DNA of 64,000 nt from Bacilli bacterium (GCA_017612805.1 JAGAFD010000010.1:62001-126000), one strand, 5' to 3'; counted from the first letter of the stretch, positions 1-9,132 are shown. Made by a program: numbers and translations. Notes: generated by a model not told the origin, from the sequence alone.

Positions 1-3000
1 GGTTTTTATGTTGGCAAAGACCAAATGATTGAAATTGGTGCAGTTAAAATTAAAAATGGTGAAATAACTGATACTTTTGATGAACTAATTAAACCCGTTA
101 ATCCAATTCCCAAAAAGATTACTGAATTAACTTGTATTACTGATGAAATGGTTAAGGATTGTGATAATGAACAAAACGTTACAAAACGTTTCTTAGCTTG
201 GGTTAAAGATGCGCCAATGGTTGCTCATAATGCTAAATTCGATATTGGTTTTATCAAAAGTGCATGTGCTAAATATGACTTAGGTGAATTTAAAAATGTC
301 GTATGTGATACGATGGGAATGGCACGTATGCTTAATCCAGATTGGCCAAATCATAAATTATCTACTTTAGTAAAAAAATATAATGTTGAATGGAATGAAG
401 ATGAACACCATCGTGCTGATTATGATGCTTTAGGAACGGCACATTGTTTCCATAAAATGTGTAAGATTTTATATGATCGTAATATTGAAACTACCCAAGA
501 CATTGTTAAAGATGTTAATGTTGATGAGTTAGTCAAGTTTAGTGTACCATTCCATGTTTGTGTGCTTGCTAAAAATAAAGCCGGTTTAAAAAATCTGTTC
601 CAAATTATTAGTTTAGCTAATACTACATATTTATTCCGCAACAATGAACCAAAATTACCAAGAAATGAGTTAGTAAAACATCATGATGGGTTATTAATAG
701 GTAGCGGTTGTATTAATGGTGAAATTTTTGAAGCTGCTAAAACTAAAGAAGATGAAGAACTATCAAATATGATGCAATTCTATGATTATATTGAGGTTCA
801 ACCAATCAGTGCTATGAGTCATTTATTACAAATGGAATCTAGTGGTTTTAGAAGTGAGATTCAATTACAAGAACATATTAAAAAAATAATTCGTGTTGCT
901 AAAATGGCTGGTAAGTTAGTTGTTGCAACTGGGGATGTTCATAATTTAAAAAGTGAAGATAAGATTTTCCGAGAAATAATTATTCGCCAAAAAACGAATG
1001 GTAAATTACATCCATTAAATCGCTCTGGTATTGATGTACCAGATATGCGTTTTTTAACAACGAACGAAATGTTAGAACAATTTAATTTCTTAGATCCAGA
1101 AGAAGCTTATGAAATTGTTGTTACTAATACTAATAAGATTGCGGAAATGATCGAAGAAATTGAAGTAATCAAAGATACTGGTGGAACCCCTTTCTCACCA
1201 AGAGTAAAAGCCGATGATGGGGCTTCATACTTAGATTGCCCTAAAGTAGTAACTGATTTAGTATATGAAAAAGCTGCCTCTTGGTATGGCCAAAATTTAC
1301 CATATAATATTGAAGAACGTATTTCTAAAGAATTATATGGTGATATTGTATTTAACGCTTGTAATACGATTATTAAAGAAGAAAATGATGGTTTAAGTGA
1401 TTCAGAAATAACTACTAAAACTTTTGAAAAATTACATGGTATCTTAGTTCAAGGTAAAGATGAAACCATATCTTTCTTAAAAGAATATTTTAAAAATCAT
1501 TGGGAATCGGAAGAAGAATTAACAGCAGATGCATTAGATAATCGGGTTAAAAAAGAGTTGGGTGGTATTATTGGTGGTGGATTTGATCCAATTTACTTAA
1601 TTGCTCAACGTCTAGTAAAACACTCTAATGATGGTGGTTTCTTAGTAGGATCCCGTGGTTCTGTTGGTTCATCATTTGTGGCAACCATGATGGGAATAAC
1701 GGAAGTAAATCCACTTCCAGCCCATTACCGTTGTCTAAATTGCCAACATAGTGAATTTGAAGATGAAGAAGGTAATGCCCTAGGAGCAACATATCCTTGT
1801 GGCTTTGACTTACCAGATAAAAAATGTCCTTGCTGCGGTAAACCATTATATAAAGATGGTCAAGACATGCCATTTGCCACCTTCTTAGGATTTAATGCTG
1901 ATAAAGTTCCTGATATTGATTTGAATTTCTCCGATTTAAATCAAGCAGATGCCCATCAATATACCAAAGTATTATTTGGGGTTGATAATGTATATCGTGC
2001 TGGTACAATTGGTACCGTAGCAGAAAAAACTGCATTTGGTTTTGTTAAAGGTTACTTAGAAGATAATAATATTACGATGCGTCAAACGGAGATTGAACGC
2101 TTAGCAATTGGCTGTACTGGGGTAAAAAGAACAACTGGACAACACCCTGGTGGTATTGTTGTAGTACCAGATTATATGGACGTTTCTGATTTCACGCCGT
2201 TCCAATTCCCCGCTGAAGATCCAAATAGTGCATGGCGTACAACCCATTTTGATTATCATAGTATCGAAGAGTGTTTATTAAAACTAGATATTCTAGGTCA
2301 CTCTGATCCAACGCAATTAAAGATTCTTGGCGATATGACTAAAACGGATGTATTAAAAGTACCAATGGATGATAAAGATACGATGTCTATCTTTGCTAGT
2401 ACCAAAGTGTTAGGCGTTAAACCAGAACAAATTATGTGTAAGACCGGTATTTTAGGTATTCCTGAATTTGGAACACCATTCTCAACGGTCATGGTTGATG
2501 AAATTAAACCTAAAACATTTGCCGATTTAATTAAAATATCAGGTTTATCACATGGTACTGATGTTTGGAATGGTAATGCTCGTGATTTAATAATTAATAA
2601 TATTGTTCCATTTAGCGAAGTTATTGGATGTCGTGATGATATTATGGTTTATTTAATGTATCATGGTGTTAAACCAATTAAAGCTTTCAAAATCATGGAA
2701 TTTGTCAGAAAAGGTAAAGCATCAAAAGATCCTGCTACGTGGGCTGAACATAAACTTACCATGCAAGAAGCTGGTATTGAAGATTGGTTTATTGATTCAT
2801 GTGGTAAAATTAAATATATGTTCCCTAAAGCTCATGCCGCCGCATACGTTATATCAGCATTTAGAATTGCTTGGTATAAAGTTCATATGCCAGTATATTT
2901 CTATGCTTCATGGTTAACTTGTAAAGCTACAGATGTTGATTTAGATGTTATGATCAAAGGTTATGATGCGATTAAACAAAAAATTATTGAAATCCAAAAT

Positions 3001-3348
3001 AAAGGTTATGATGCGACTAATAAGGAAGCCGGACAACTTGAAAGTTTAAGAGTATGTCTAGAAGCAACTGCTCGTGGAATTACTTTTGCACCATTATCAA
3101 TTAGCGAAAGTAATGGAACCACTTGGGGTGTTCGAGATGATAAGACCATTATTCCGCCATTCTCTGCTGTTGATGGGTTAGGGGAAACCGTTGCTACTAA
3201 GATTGAACAAGAACGCAAAATAAAAAGTTTCTATTCGATTGAAGACTTCCAAAATCGTGGTAAAGTAAATCAAACTACGATGGATAAATTAAGATTAATG
3301 AATGTATTTGATGGCCTTCCAGAGTCAAGTCAATTGTCATTATTTTAA
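1..3348 (+). CDS. polC: DNA polymerase III alpha subunit, PolC type (5' end outside window)
   Basis: Replicative polymerase of low-GC Gram-positives with built-in 3'-5' proofreading. The frame is open from base 1, so the N-terminal OB and first PHP parts lie upstream; Bacillus PolC is about 1440 residues and about 1115 codons are seen here. Counting from the Met at base 25, the DEDDh exonuclease shows HNAKFD (68-73) and HHRADYDA (128-135). The rest of the PHP domain follows (about 170-330). The polymerase core has GSRGSVGSSF (about 541) and the catalytic pair in PDIDLNF (about 629). A zinc-finger Cys set (CxxC about 573, CPCC about 604) lies between them. The last residues, QLSLF, are a sliding-clamp-binding motif. 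A strong terminator follows the stop. The exonuclease inserted within PHP separates PolC from DnaE. Confidence 0.97.
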   Translation, partial: GFYVGKDQMIEIGAVKIKNGEITDTFDELIKPVNPIPKKITELTCITDEMVKDCDNEQNVTKRFLAWVKDAPMVAHNAKFDIGFIKSACAKYDLGEFKNVVCDTMGMARMLNPDWPNHKLSTLVKKYNVEWNEDEHHRADYDALGTAHCFHKMCKILYDRNIETTQDIVKDVNVDELVKFSVPFHVCVLAKNKAGLKNLFQIISLANTTYLFRNNEPKLPRNELVKHHDGLLIGSGCINGEIFEAAKTKEDEELSNMMQFYDYIEVQPISAMSHLLQMESSGFRSEIQLQEHIKKIIRVAKMAGKLVVATGDVHNLKSEDKIFREIIIRQKTNGKLHPLNRSGIDVPDMRFLTTNEMLEQFNFLDPEEAYEIVVTNTNKIAEMIEEIEVIKDTGGTPFSPRVKADDGASYLDCPKVVTDLVYEKAASWYGQNLPYNIEERISKELYGDIVFNACNTIIKEENDGLSDSEITTKTFEKLHGILVQGKDETISFLKEYFKNHWESEEELTADALDNRVKKELGGIIGGGFDPIYLIAQRLVKHSNDGGFLVGSRGSVGSSFVATMMGITEVNPLPAHYRCLNCQHSEFEDEEGNALGATYPCGFDLPDKKCPCCGKPLYKDGQDMPFATFLGFNADKVPDIDLNFSDLNQADAHQYTKVLFGVDNVYRAGTIGTVAEKTAFGFVKGYLEDNNITMRQTEIERLAIGCTGVKRTTGQHPGGIVVVPDYMDVSDFTPFQFPAEDPNSAWRTTHFDYHSIEECLLKLDILGHSDPTQLKILGDMTKTDVLKVPMDDKDTMSIFASTKVLGVKPEQIMCKTGILGIPEFGTPFSTVMVDEIKPKTFADLIKISGLSHGTDVWNGNARDLIINNIVPFSEVIGCRDDIMVYLMYHGVKPIKAFKIMEFVRKGKASKDPATWAEHKLTMQEAGIEDWFIDSCGKIKYMFPKAHAAAYVISAFRIAWYKVHMPVYFYASWLTCKATDVDLDVMIKGYDAIKQKIIEIQNKGYDATNKEAGQLESLRVCLEATARGITFAPLSISESNGTTWGVRDDKTIIPPFSAVDGLGETVATKIEQERKIKSFYSIEDFQNRGKVNQTTMDKLRLMNVFDGLPESSQLSLF

Positions 3349-3376
3349 CTAACTATTTTAAATAGTTAGTTTTTTT
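3347..3376 (+). terminator. Rho-independent terminator after polC
   Basis: The stem AACTAACTATTT pairs with AAATAGTTAGTT and is followed by a run of T. It begins inside the polC stop codon. Confidence 0.85.
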
Positions 3377-3397
3377 GTTATAATCATTAATGAAAGA

Positions 3398-5041
3398 ATG
3401 ATTTATATGAAAAAAGTCGGAATCAATATTTTAAGTGTTATGTTTAGTATCTTCTTTTTAGTAGGTACTTCTTTTATGGTGGAAGATTCTTTATTATTTA
3501 TTTATCAAAATATTGTACATGGTTTAATTAGTGTTTTAATCTTTGTTTTTGCTTTCTTTTTATTTAAGTATTTACTAACGCATTTATTCAATCATTTTGA
3601 TAAGAATCCCAACAATGATTTAAAGGTTACAAAATTTAGTAAGTATTTAGAACAACACCCATTTATTACTAGTTTTATTATTATCACTATTTGCTGGTTA
3701 CCATATTTCATTTGTTTTTATCCAGGTATTTTATCGCCTGATCCAACTTTCCAAATTAAACAATTTTTTGGTATTCCTAATAAGTATAGTAATTATGTGG
3801 TTTTATTAGATCAAAATCAAATTATTACTAATCATCATCCAGTAATTCATACTTTATTATTAGGTTCTTGTTTAAAGTTAGGCCATTTAATTAATAATGA
3901 TAATTTAGGATTATTTTTCTATATAATCATTCAAAGTAGTGTTTTTATTAGCACTCTAAGTTATACGATTTATTATTTAAAAAAGATTGGTTTAAAAACT
4001 AAGTATTTATTAATTACTTTATTAATTTATGCATTAGTACCGGTATTTCCAATGTATACCATGGCTTGCGTAAAAGATGTCTTCTTTGGGTGTTATATCA
4101 TTATTTTTATAACGCTTTTATATGATCTATTAAAAGCAAAATTAAGCATTAAAAAATTATTATTCTTATTATTAATTTTAGTATTAATTACTATTTCACG
4201 TAATAATGGTATTTATGTTATTATCTTATCTTTATTACCAATTTTATTTATTAAGATTGATTGTAAGAAAAGCGTAATTGCTATTTTTGTTACAGCCATT
4301 TTATTGTATTATGGTTATGATAAAGTAATATTACCATCATTTAAAGTAACTAATACATCAGTGCGTGAAGCTTTAAGTATTCCTTTTCAACAAACCGCTA
4401 GAGTAGCAAAAGAACATGAGGAAATATTAACTAAAAAAGATATTAAAGCAATTGATCAAATATTAAATTACGATACCTTAAAAGTACGTTATAACTCGGA
4501 ATTAAGTGATCCTGTAAAGAATGGTTATAACCGTTATGCAACCAAAAAAGATTTAATTATTTATTTTAAATCTTGGTTTAAAACTTTCTTTAAAGCTCCT
4601 GTTACTTATATTGAAGCAACTATTTCTAATACTTACGGTTATTATTATCCGTTAAAAACTAACTGGTATATTTATTATAAAGAAGTGAGTAGGATTAATG
4701 AAGATGGTTTTAATTATCACTATAATAATTTAATAATTCCTAGAAAAGGCCTAACCTTATTTGCCCAAGGATTCCCTTATTTACCAGTTGTTGGTATGCT
4801 TGTTAATATTGGTTTAAATGTTTGGGCATTATTAATCATGGGAGTTTATTTATTAATTAATAAAAAAATAAAATATTGTATTTATTTAATTCCATCATTC
4901 GTGTTATTCTTAGTTTGTTTAGCATCCCCAGCTAATTGCTATTTTAGATATGCATTACCTTTCGTATTTGCATTACCACTTAATTATGGTATATTTAAAA
5001 CAGTAAATAATTTAAAAATTAAAAAAGGAGTAAAAAAATGA
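3398..5041 (+). CDS. Multi-pass membrane protein, DUF6020-like (GT-C fold type)
   Basis: A polytopic protein of 547 residues with roughly a dozen hydrophobic segments. After the second TM pair it has FYPGILSPDP (about 107) and a HHPVIHT motif (about 145). This W-PY...YPG...D...HHP pattern fits DUF6020-type membrane proteins, thought to be relatives of GT-C glycosyltransferases that use lipid-linked sugars; the enzymatic role is inference. It overlaps the next gene, a family 2 glycosyltransferase, by ATGA, so the two are translationally coupled and probably build or transfer one cell-surface glycan. Met1 or Met4 (3407) could be the start, since neither has a strong ribosome binding site. A TATAAT box sits just upstream near 3376. 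Confidence 0.75.
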   Translation: MIYMKKVGINILSVMFSIFFLVGTSFMVEDSLLFIYQNIVHGLISVLIFVFAFFLFKYLLTHLFNHFDKNPNNDLKVTKFSKYLEQHPFITSFIIITICWLPYFICFYPGILSPDPTFQIKQFFGIPNKYSNYVVLLDQNQIITNHHPVIHTLLLGSCLKLGHLINNDNLGLFFYIIIQSSVFISTLSYTIYYLKKIGLKTKYLLITLLIYALVPVFPMYTMACVKDVFFGCYIIIFITLLYDLLKAKLSIKKLLFLLLILVLITISRNNGIYVIILSLLPILFIKIDCKKSVIAIFVTAILLYYGYDKVILPSFKVTNTSVREALSIPFQQTARVAKEHEEILTKKDIKAIDQILNYDTLKVRYNSELSDPVKNGYNRYATKKDLIIYFKSWFKTFFKAPVTYIEATISNTYGYYYPLKTNWYIYYKEVSRINEDGFNYHYNNLIIPRKGLTLFAQGFPYLPVVGMLVNIGLNVWALLIMGVYLLINKKIKYCIYLIPSFVLFLVCLASPANCYFRYALPFVFALPLNYGIFKTVNNLKIKKGVKK

Positions 5042-5961
5042 GTAAAATTGCAGTATTAATTCCTTGCTATAATGAATCTAAAACTATTAAAAAAGTAGTT
5101 ACTGATTATCAAAAAGCATTAAAAGGATTAGATGTTGATATTTATGTATATGATAATAATTCTTCGGATAACACTGATAAACTAGCTAAAGAAGCTGGTG
5201 CGATTGTTAAGTATGAATATCGTCAAGGTAAAGGTAATGTTATTAGAACGATGTTTCGTGAAATTGATGCCGATTGTTATTTAATGATTGATGGGGATGA
5301 TACATATCCTGCTGAAAATGCTAAAGCTATGTGTGAATTAGTACTTGATGGTAAAGCTGATATGGTAGTAGGGGATCGTTTATCTTCAACTTATTTTCAA
5401 GAAAATAAACGTCCATTTCATAACCTAGGTAATCGAATGGTAAGATTCTTAATCAATTTTATTTTTAAAAATAGTATCAAAGATATTATGACTGGGTATC
5501 GTGCTTTCTCACGTGAATTTGTTAAAGGTTTTCCAGTATTATCAAAAGGTTTTGAAATTGAAACGGAAATGACAATCCATGCCGTTGATAAAAATTATAA
5601 GATAGTGGAAATACCCGTAACTTATCGTGATCGTCCGGAAGGATCAGTTTCAAAATTAAATACTTATAGTGATGGTTTTAAAGTATTAAAAACTATTGCA
5701 ATATTATTCAAAGAATACAAACCAAGTCTATTCTTTAATATCGTTGCTGCGCTTATTCTTATAGCAAGTATTGCGATTGGTCTTCCAGCATATATTGAAT
5801 ATTTTACATTAAATTATGTCTATAAAGTTCCAAGCTTAATTGTAAGCTGTATGGGAATTAATTTAAGTTTCTTATTATGGATTGCTGGCGTTATCTTACA
5901 AGTAATTGTTAAAAAAGATCGTCAACGTTATGAGATCTTAATGAATTTATTGAAAAAATAG
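5038..5961 (+). CDS. Family 2 glycosyltransferase (dolichol-phosphate-mannose synthase-like) with C-terminal membrane segments
   Basis: Likely transfers a sugar from a nucleotide donor to a polyprenyl phosphate on the inner membrane face. The GT-A fold starts at the N-terminus (VLIPCYNESKTI). The metal/nucleotide motif DGDD is at 85-88, and DIMTGYRAFSREF with RPEGSVSKLNTYSDG closes the catalytic domain, as in DPM1/GtrB-like enzymes. Two TM helices at about 232-300 anchor it. The ATG overlaps the upstream stop as ATGA and has the site AAAGGAG. With its membrane partner it forms a lipid-linked sugar donor plus acceptor-enzyme pair. The actual sugar cannot be read from sequence. Confidence 0.88.
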   Translation: MSKIAVLIPCYNESKTIKKVVTDYQKALKGLDVDIYVYDNNSSDNTDKLAKEAGAIVKYEYRQGKGNVIRTMFREIDADCYLMIDGDDTYPAENAKAMCELVLDGKADMVVGDRLSSTYFQENKRPFHNLGNRMVRFLINFIFKNSIKDIMTGYRAFSREFVKGFPVLSKGFEIETEMTIHAVDKNYKIVEIPVTYRDRPEGSVSKLNTYSDGFKVLKTIAILFKEYKPSLFFNIVAALILIASIAIGLPAYIEYFTLNYVYKVPSLIVSCMGINLSFLLWIAGVILQVIVKKDRQRYEILMNLLKK

Positions 5962-5967
5962 GTTTAT

Positions 5968-6570
5968 ATGCATAAGAATGATTCATTATTAAATCAATTA
6001 TATAAATCATCAGTAAAAAGAAATCATGCAAAGAATAGCGGTAAAATAGGTGAGGCAAGAACTAATTATATGCTTGATTACTTACCGGAAGAAAAATATA
6101 TTGTATTAGATAATTTGTTGTTAAAAAATGATGATATTACTTGTCAAATTGATCATTTAGTTATCTCTGCATTTGGTATCTTTGTAATTGAAACTAAAAA
6201 TTATGAAGGATTCTTTGTGGGTGATAATAAAAATAAATATTGGTATAAATATTTAGGAAAAGAACGTTATCAATGCTTAAATCCTATTGTTCAAAATAAT
6301 GGTCATATTATTTTCTTATCAAAACTATTAAAATTAAATCAAAATAAATTTTTTAATATTGTATGCATACCAAGCAATGCTAAATTACATATTAAGAATA
6401 ATGGCGAATTATGTCGCTTTGATAATCTTTTAACTAAGATTATTCCCCATAAAGAAATTATTATTACTAATGTACTGGATATTTTGGACATAATTATTGA
6501 TGCTAGTTCTGATGATAAAGAAGATTTAAGAGAACATATTGATTGTATTAAGGATAAATATTTTAATTAG
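5968..6570 (+). CDS. NERD-domain protein (nuclease-related)
   Basis: A 200-residue protein with a NERD fold, a restriction-endonuclease-like domain of uncertain natural substrate. The N-terminal half has GKIGEARTNYML, then QIDHLVISAFGIFVIETKNYEGF. The D...ETK arrangement is the PD-(D/E)xK-like signature of NERD. The C-terminal half is Asn/Ile/Lys-rich and unrecognised. It starts 6 bases after the glycosyltransferase stop, so it shares that transcript. No TM segment is evident. Whether it cuts DNA is not shown. Confidence 0.85.
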   Translation: MHKNDSLLNQLYKSSVKRNHAKNSGKIGEARTNYMLDYLPEEKYIVLDNLLLKNDDITCQIDHLVISAFGIFVIETKNYEGFFVGDNKNKYWYKYLGKERYQCLNPIVQNNGHIIFLSKLLKLNQNKFFNIVCIPSNAKLHIKNNGELCRFDNLLTKIIPHKEIIITNVLDILDIIIDASSDDKEDLREHIDCIKDKYFN

Positions 6571-6576
6571 TAATTA

Positions 6577-6605
6577 TTGAAAAAATAAGTATTTTATGAT
6601 AATAT
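6577..6605 (+). promoter_or_regulatory. Sigma-A-type promoter for the convergent small RNA
   Basis: TTGAAA (6577-6582), a 17-base spacer and TAATAT (6600-6605). No open reading frame with a ribosome site follows before the terminator at 6688, which points to an RNA product. Confidence 0.65.
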
Positions 6606-6611
6606 GAATAC

Positions 6612-6719
6612 AGATGAAGGAAACTTCATAAAATAAAAATAGGAACATCTAATATTGTTGAGTTGGGTGTTGCCAATATTTGGTTGTCACCTAACTTTCG
6701 TTAGGTGATTTTCTTTTTT
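6612..6719 (+). ncRNA. Candidate antisense antitoxin RNA, about 108 nt
   Basis: The RNA is bounded by the promoter at 6577 and a terminator at 6688-6719, and has no convincing start codon with a ribosome site. Its 3' end overlaps the 3' end of a convergent transcript encoding a 28-residue hydrophobic peptide. This is the layout of Fst/TxpA-like type I toxin-antitoxin loci. The segment 6641-6680 recurs in inverted orientation at 6829-6861. The RNA function is inference from arrangement. Confidence 0.5.
6688..6719 (+). terminator. Terminator of the small RNA
   Basis: CACCTAAC (6688-6695), loop TTTC, GTTAGGTG (6700-6707), then a T-rich tract. On the - strand the same stem sits just after the peptide stop but lacks a good U-tract, so it ends the + strand RNA best. 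Confidence 0.85.
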
Positions 6720-6804
6720 ATATTAGAACTATAAAAAGTAATAATAAAAAAAGGATAGTGATTATACAGAAGAAAAATATTAACATATCTTTCTTAGTCA
6801 TCAT
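6718..6804 (-). CDS. Short hydrophobic peptide, candidate type I toxin
   Basis: A 28-codon gene, easily missed because of its size. The reverse strand reads ATG ATG at 6804-6799, preceded by a near-perfect site, AAAGGAGG, with 5-base spacing; that is among the strongest ribosome sites in the window. The product has a short polar head (MMTKKD) and then an unbroken hydrophobic stretch of about 22 residues to the stop. It is one TM helix with a charged N-terminus, like Fst, TxpA or BsrG-type toxins, although no family match is claimed. A TATAAT box lies at 6871-6866 on this strand. The stop codon overlaps the T-run of the opposing small RNA, so the transcripts are complementary at their 3' ends. 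Confidence 0.55.
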   Translation of the reverse strand: MMTKKDMLIFFFCIITILFLLLLFIVLI

Positions 6805-6865
6805 ATCAGCCTCCTTTCATTAGAAAAAATTCGGCAACCACCCAACGTATTAGTTGTTCCTACAA

Positions 6866-6892
6866 ATTATAATAGAAAATATAAGTTCGCAA
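6866..6892 (-). promoter_or_regulatory. Probable promoter of the short peptide gene
   Basis: A perfect TATAAT (6871-6866 on the - strand) with only a weak -35 (TTGCGA at 15 bases or TTTTGC at 17). It would give a leader of about 55 bases before the peptide ATG. Confidence 0.5.
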
Positions 6893-6919
6893 AACGATAA
6901 ACTTTACTAATATTTTACA

Positions 6920-6948
6920 ACAAAAAACAGAACTTATTGTTCTGTTTT
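6920..6948 (-). terminator. Terminator of the yigZ-like gene
   Basis: AAAACAGAAC (6924-6933) pairs with GTTCTGTTTT (6939-6948). On the - strand it ends in a T-run. The stem includes the last codons and the stop. Confidence 0.8.
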
Positions 6949-7293
6949 ATTAATGCATTCATTAGCACTATTTACATAACTTCTTAAAAGATTAGAAGCT
7001 CCTAATTTAGTACCACCAAAGTATCTAACTACGACTAATAATTTATTTTCCAAGCCTTTTAATTGAAGTAGGTTATAAAGTGGTAAACCAGCGGTATTAG
7101 ATGGTTCACCATCATCACTTTTACCAGCGGTATTGCTAAGAACATAAGCATAAGGAATATGTCTTGCTTTACTATGTTCTTTTTTTAATTCACTTAAAAT
7201 ACTTTTAACTTCATCAACGGTTTTGATATCGTATAAATAAGCAATAAACTTTGATTTTTTAATTTCATAGGTATAAGAATTTAATAATTTCAT
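6934..7293 (-). CDS. YigZ/IMPACT-family protein, N-terminal domain only
   Basis: A UPF0029/IMPACT-type protein linked in other bacteria to translation or ribosome-associated functions. The signature DDGEPSNTAGLPLYNLL (about 60-76) and VVVRYFGGTKLGASNLLRSY (about 87-106) are both present. The protein is 119 residues, whereas YigZ/YvyE proteins are about 205-215. The C-terminal DUF1949 domain is absent, so only the IMPACT domain remains, and the short form ends at a proper terminator. It is divergent from uvrC with a shared ~75-base promoter region, and has site GGTG before the ATG. Confidence 0.85.
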   Translation of the reverse strand: MKLLNSYTYEIKKSKFIAYLYDIKTVDEVKSILSELKKEHSKARHIPYAYVLSNTAGKSDDGEPSNTAGLPLYNLLQLKGLENKLLVVVRYFGGTKLGASNLLRSYVNSANECINKTEQ

Positions 7294-7368
7294 TTAAAAC
7301 ACCAATTTCATTATAATATATATTTATAAAATATTAAAGAATTGTTATAATAAATCTAGGTGGTTTTT

Positions 7369-9132
7369 ATGGATGAGAAACTAAAAAGTATTCCGCATTT
7401 ACCAGGTTCATATCAAATGTTTAATAAAGAAGGCGTTATTATTTATGTTGGTAAAGCGAAAGATTTAAATAAAAGAGTAAATTCTTATTTTAATCGTGAA
7501 CATACTGGTAAAACGAAAAAAATGGTTTCTGATATTGCATATTTTGAATATATTGTTGCATCTTCAGAATTAGAAGCATTCTTACTTGAATTTAATTTAA
7601 TTAAAAAATATGATCCAAAGTATAATATTTTATTACGTGATGATAAGAGTTATCCTTATATTGAATATGTTTCTAAACCATATCCAGAATTAAAAGTAAG
7701 TCGCTATTTAAATATCCGTAAAAAGGACAAAAAAATGCTTTTTGGCCCTTATCCTAATGCTTATGCTGCTAAACGGATAGTAGCACTAATTAATCGCTTA
7801 TATCCTTTAAAAAAGTGTAAAAATCTTGGCCATGAATTATGTTTATATTATCATATTAATGAATGTTTAGGTTATTGTGTTAAAAATAATCTTAATCAAG
7901 CTAAAATCGATGAAATGGAACAAGAAATCTTATCTTTTTTAAATGGTAATGATAAAGTTTTAAAAGATAAGATTATGGCTAAAATAAATGTCTATAATGA
8001 ACAGTTAAACTTTGAAGCATCTAAATCATTAAAAGAAGATTTAGATTACATAAAAATCATTAGTGAAAAACAAAAAATGGAATTACATGATTATGTTAAT
8101 CGTGATGTCTTTAACTACACATGTGATTTAGGTTATTTATCAATAGAAATTTTCTTTATTAGAAATGGTCGTTTACTAGGACACTTTAGTGATATTATTG
8201 AATACCTTGATAATGAAGAAGAAATTATTGAAAACTTTATTTATAAGTTTTATCAAAAACATGAAATTCCTAAAGAAATACTTATACCTGCTAATTTAAA
8301 TAGTGAGTTATTAAGTACGATTTTAGAAACTAAAGTAATTATTCCTCAAAAAGGCACGAAACAAAAATTATTAGATTTAGTTAAGAAAAATAGTAAAATT
8401 AACTTAGATAATAAACTGGATGCTATTAATAAAGAGATATTAAAAACGTCAACTGCTAATGAAGAATTAAGAAATATTCTAAATATGCCTTATTTATATC
8501 GCATTGAATCATACGATAACTCCAATTTATTTGGTGATTATAACGTATCAGGAATGGTTGTTTTTAAAGATGGTAAACCATCGAAAAATGACTATCGTAA
8601 ATATAAAATTGCTTTTGATAAGAATGATGATTATCATACAATGCAAAATGTTTTGAGAAGAAGATTTAAAGAAGGGGCAGATCCATTAAACTTCCCTGAA
8701 TTAATTATTGTCGATGGTGGCAAGAACCAAATTAATGCCGTTAAAGAAGTTATCGATGAATTGGGCCTTGATATTAAAGTATGTGGGTTAAAGAAAGATA
8801 ATCACCATAATACAGAGAGTTTATTAGATAGTGATTTAAATGAAATAAAAATTGATAAACATTCAAACTTATTTCACTATTTAACTTGTATTCAAGATGA
8901 AGTACATCGCTTTGCCATAACTTATCATAAAACGATTCGTAGCAAAGGAATGTATCAATCAACGCTTGATGAAATTAGTGGGTTAGGGCCAGCTAATCAA
9001 AAGAAATTATTAAAACACTTTAAAACAATAACTAATATTAAAAATGCTAGTGTTAACGAATTAAATGAAATAGTAAATGTAAATATAGCTAATAATATTT
9101 ATAACTATTTTCATAATGACACAAATAAATAA
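7369..9132 (+). CDS. uvrC: Excinuclease ABC subunit C
   Basis: The nuclease subunit of nucleotide excision repair, which makes the 3' and 5' incisions after UvrB loading. The GIY-YIG domain is at the N-terminus (GSY 13-15, YVG 26-28, Arg36). A UVR helix pair (about 195-230) binds UvrB. The RNase H-like domain shows YRIESYDNSNLFGDYNVSG (about 382) and IIVDGGKNQ (about 445). A helix-hairpin-helix (ISGLGPANQKKLLKHF) ends the protein. Length (587) is normal. I chose the ATG at 7369 over an in-frame GTG at 7360 because AGGTGG sits 5 bases before it. Confidence 0.97.
   Translation: MDEKLKSIPHLPGSYQMFNKEGVIIYVGKAKDLNKRVNSYFNREHTGKTKKMVSDIAYFEYIVASSELEAFLLEFNLIKKYDPKYNILLRDDKSYPYIEYVSKPYPELKVSRYLNIRKKDKKMLFGPYPNAYAAKRIVALINRLYPLKKCKNLGHELCLYYHINECLGYCVKNNLNQAKIDEMEQEILSFLNGNDKVLKDKIMAKINVYNEQLNFEASKSLKEDLDYIKIISEKQKMELHDYVNRDVFNYTCDLGYLSIEIFFIRNGRLLGHFSDIIEYLDNEEEIIENFIYKFYQKHEIPKEILIPANLNSELLSTILETKVIIPQKGTKQKLLDLVKKNSKINLDNKLDAINKEILKTSTANEELRNILNMPYLYRIESYDNSNLFGDYNVSGMVVFKDGKPSKNDYRKYKIAFDKNDDYHTMQNVLRRRFKEGADPLNFPELIIVDGGKNQINAVKEVIDELGLDIKVCGLKKDNHHNTESLLDSDLNEIKIDKHSNLFHYLTCIQDEVHRFAITYHKTIRSKGMYQSTLDEISGLGPANQKKLLKHFKTITNIKNASVNELNEIVNVNIANNIYNYFHNDTNK

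Larger units (their letters stand above)
6641..6861. repeat. Imperfect inverted repeat flanking the toxin-like locus
   Basis: The left arm, 6641-6680, reads AGGAACATCTAATA ... GTTGGGTG-TTGCC. The right arm, 6829-6861 read on the - strand, is AGGAACAACTAATA-CGTTGGGTGGTTGCC. The arms lie in the 5' parts of the opposing small RNA and peptide mRNA, so both RNAs carry nearly the same (not complementary) segment. Confidence 0.75.

Noticed and set aside
2663-2917. + strand frame of 84 codons inside polC
   Set aside because: Out-of-frame shadow of the polymerase, no initiation signals.
6641-6861. Reading the inverted repeat as a classical transposon or MITE
   Set aside because: No target-site duplication is visible and the arms coincide with two transcript 5' regions; kept only as an alternative.
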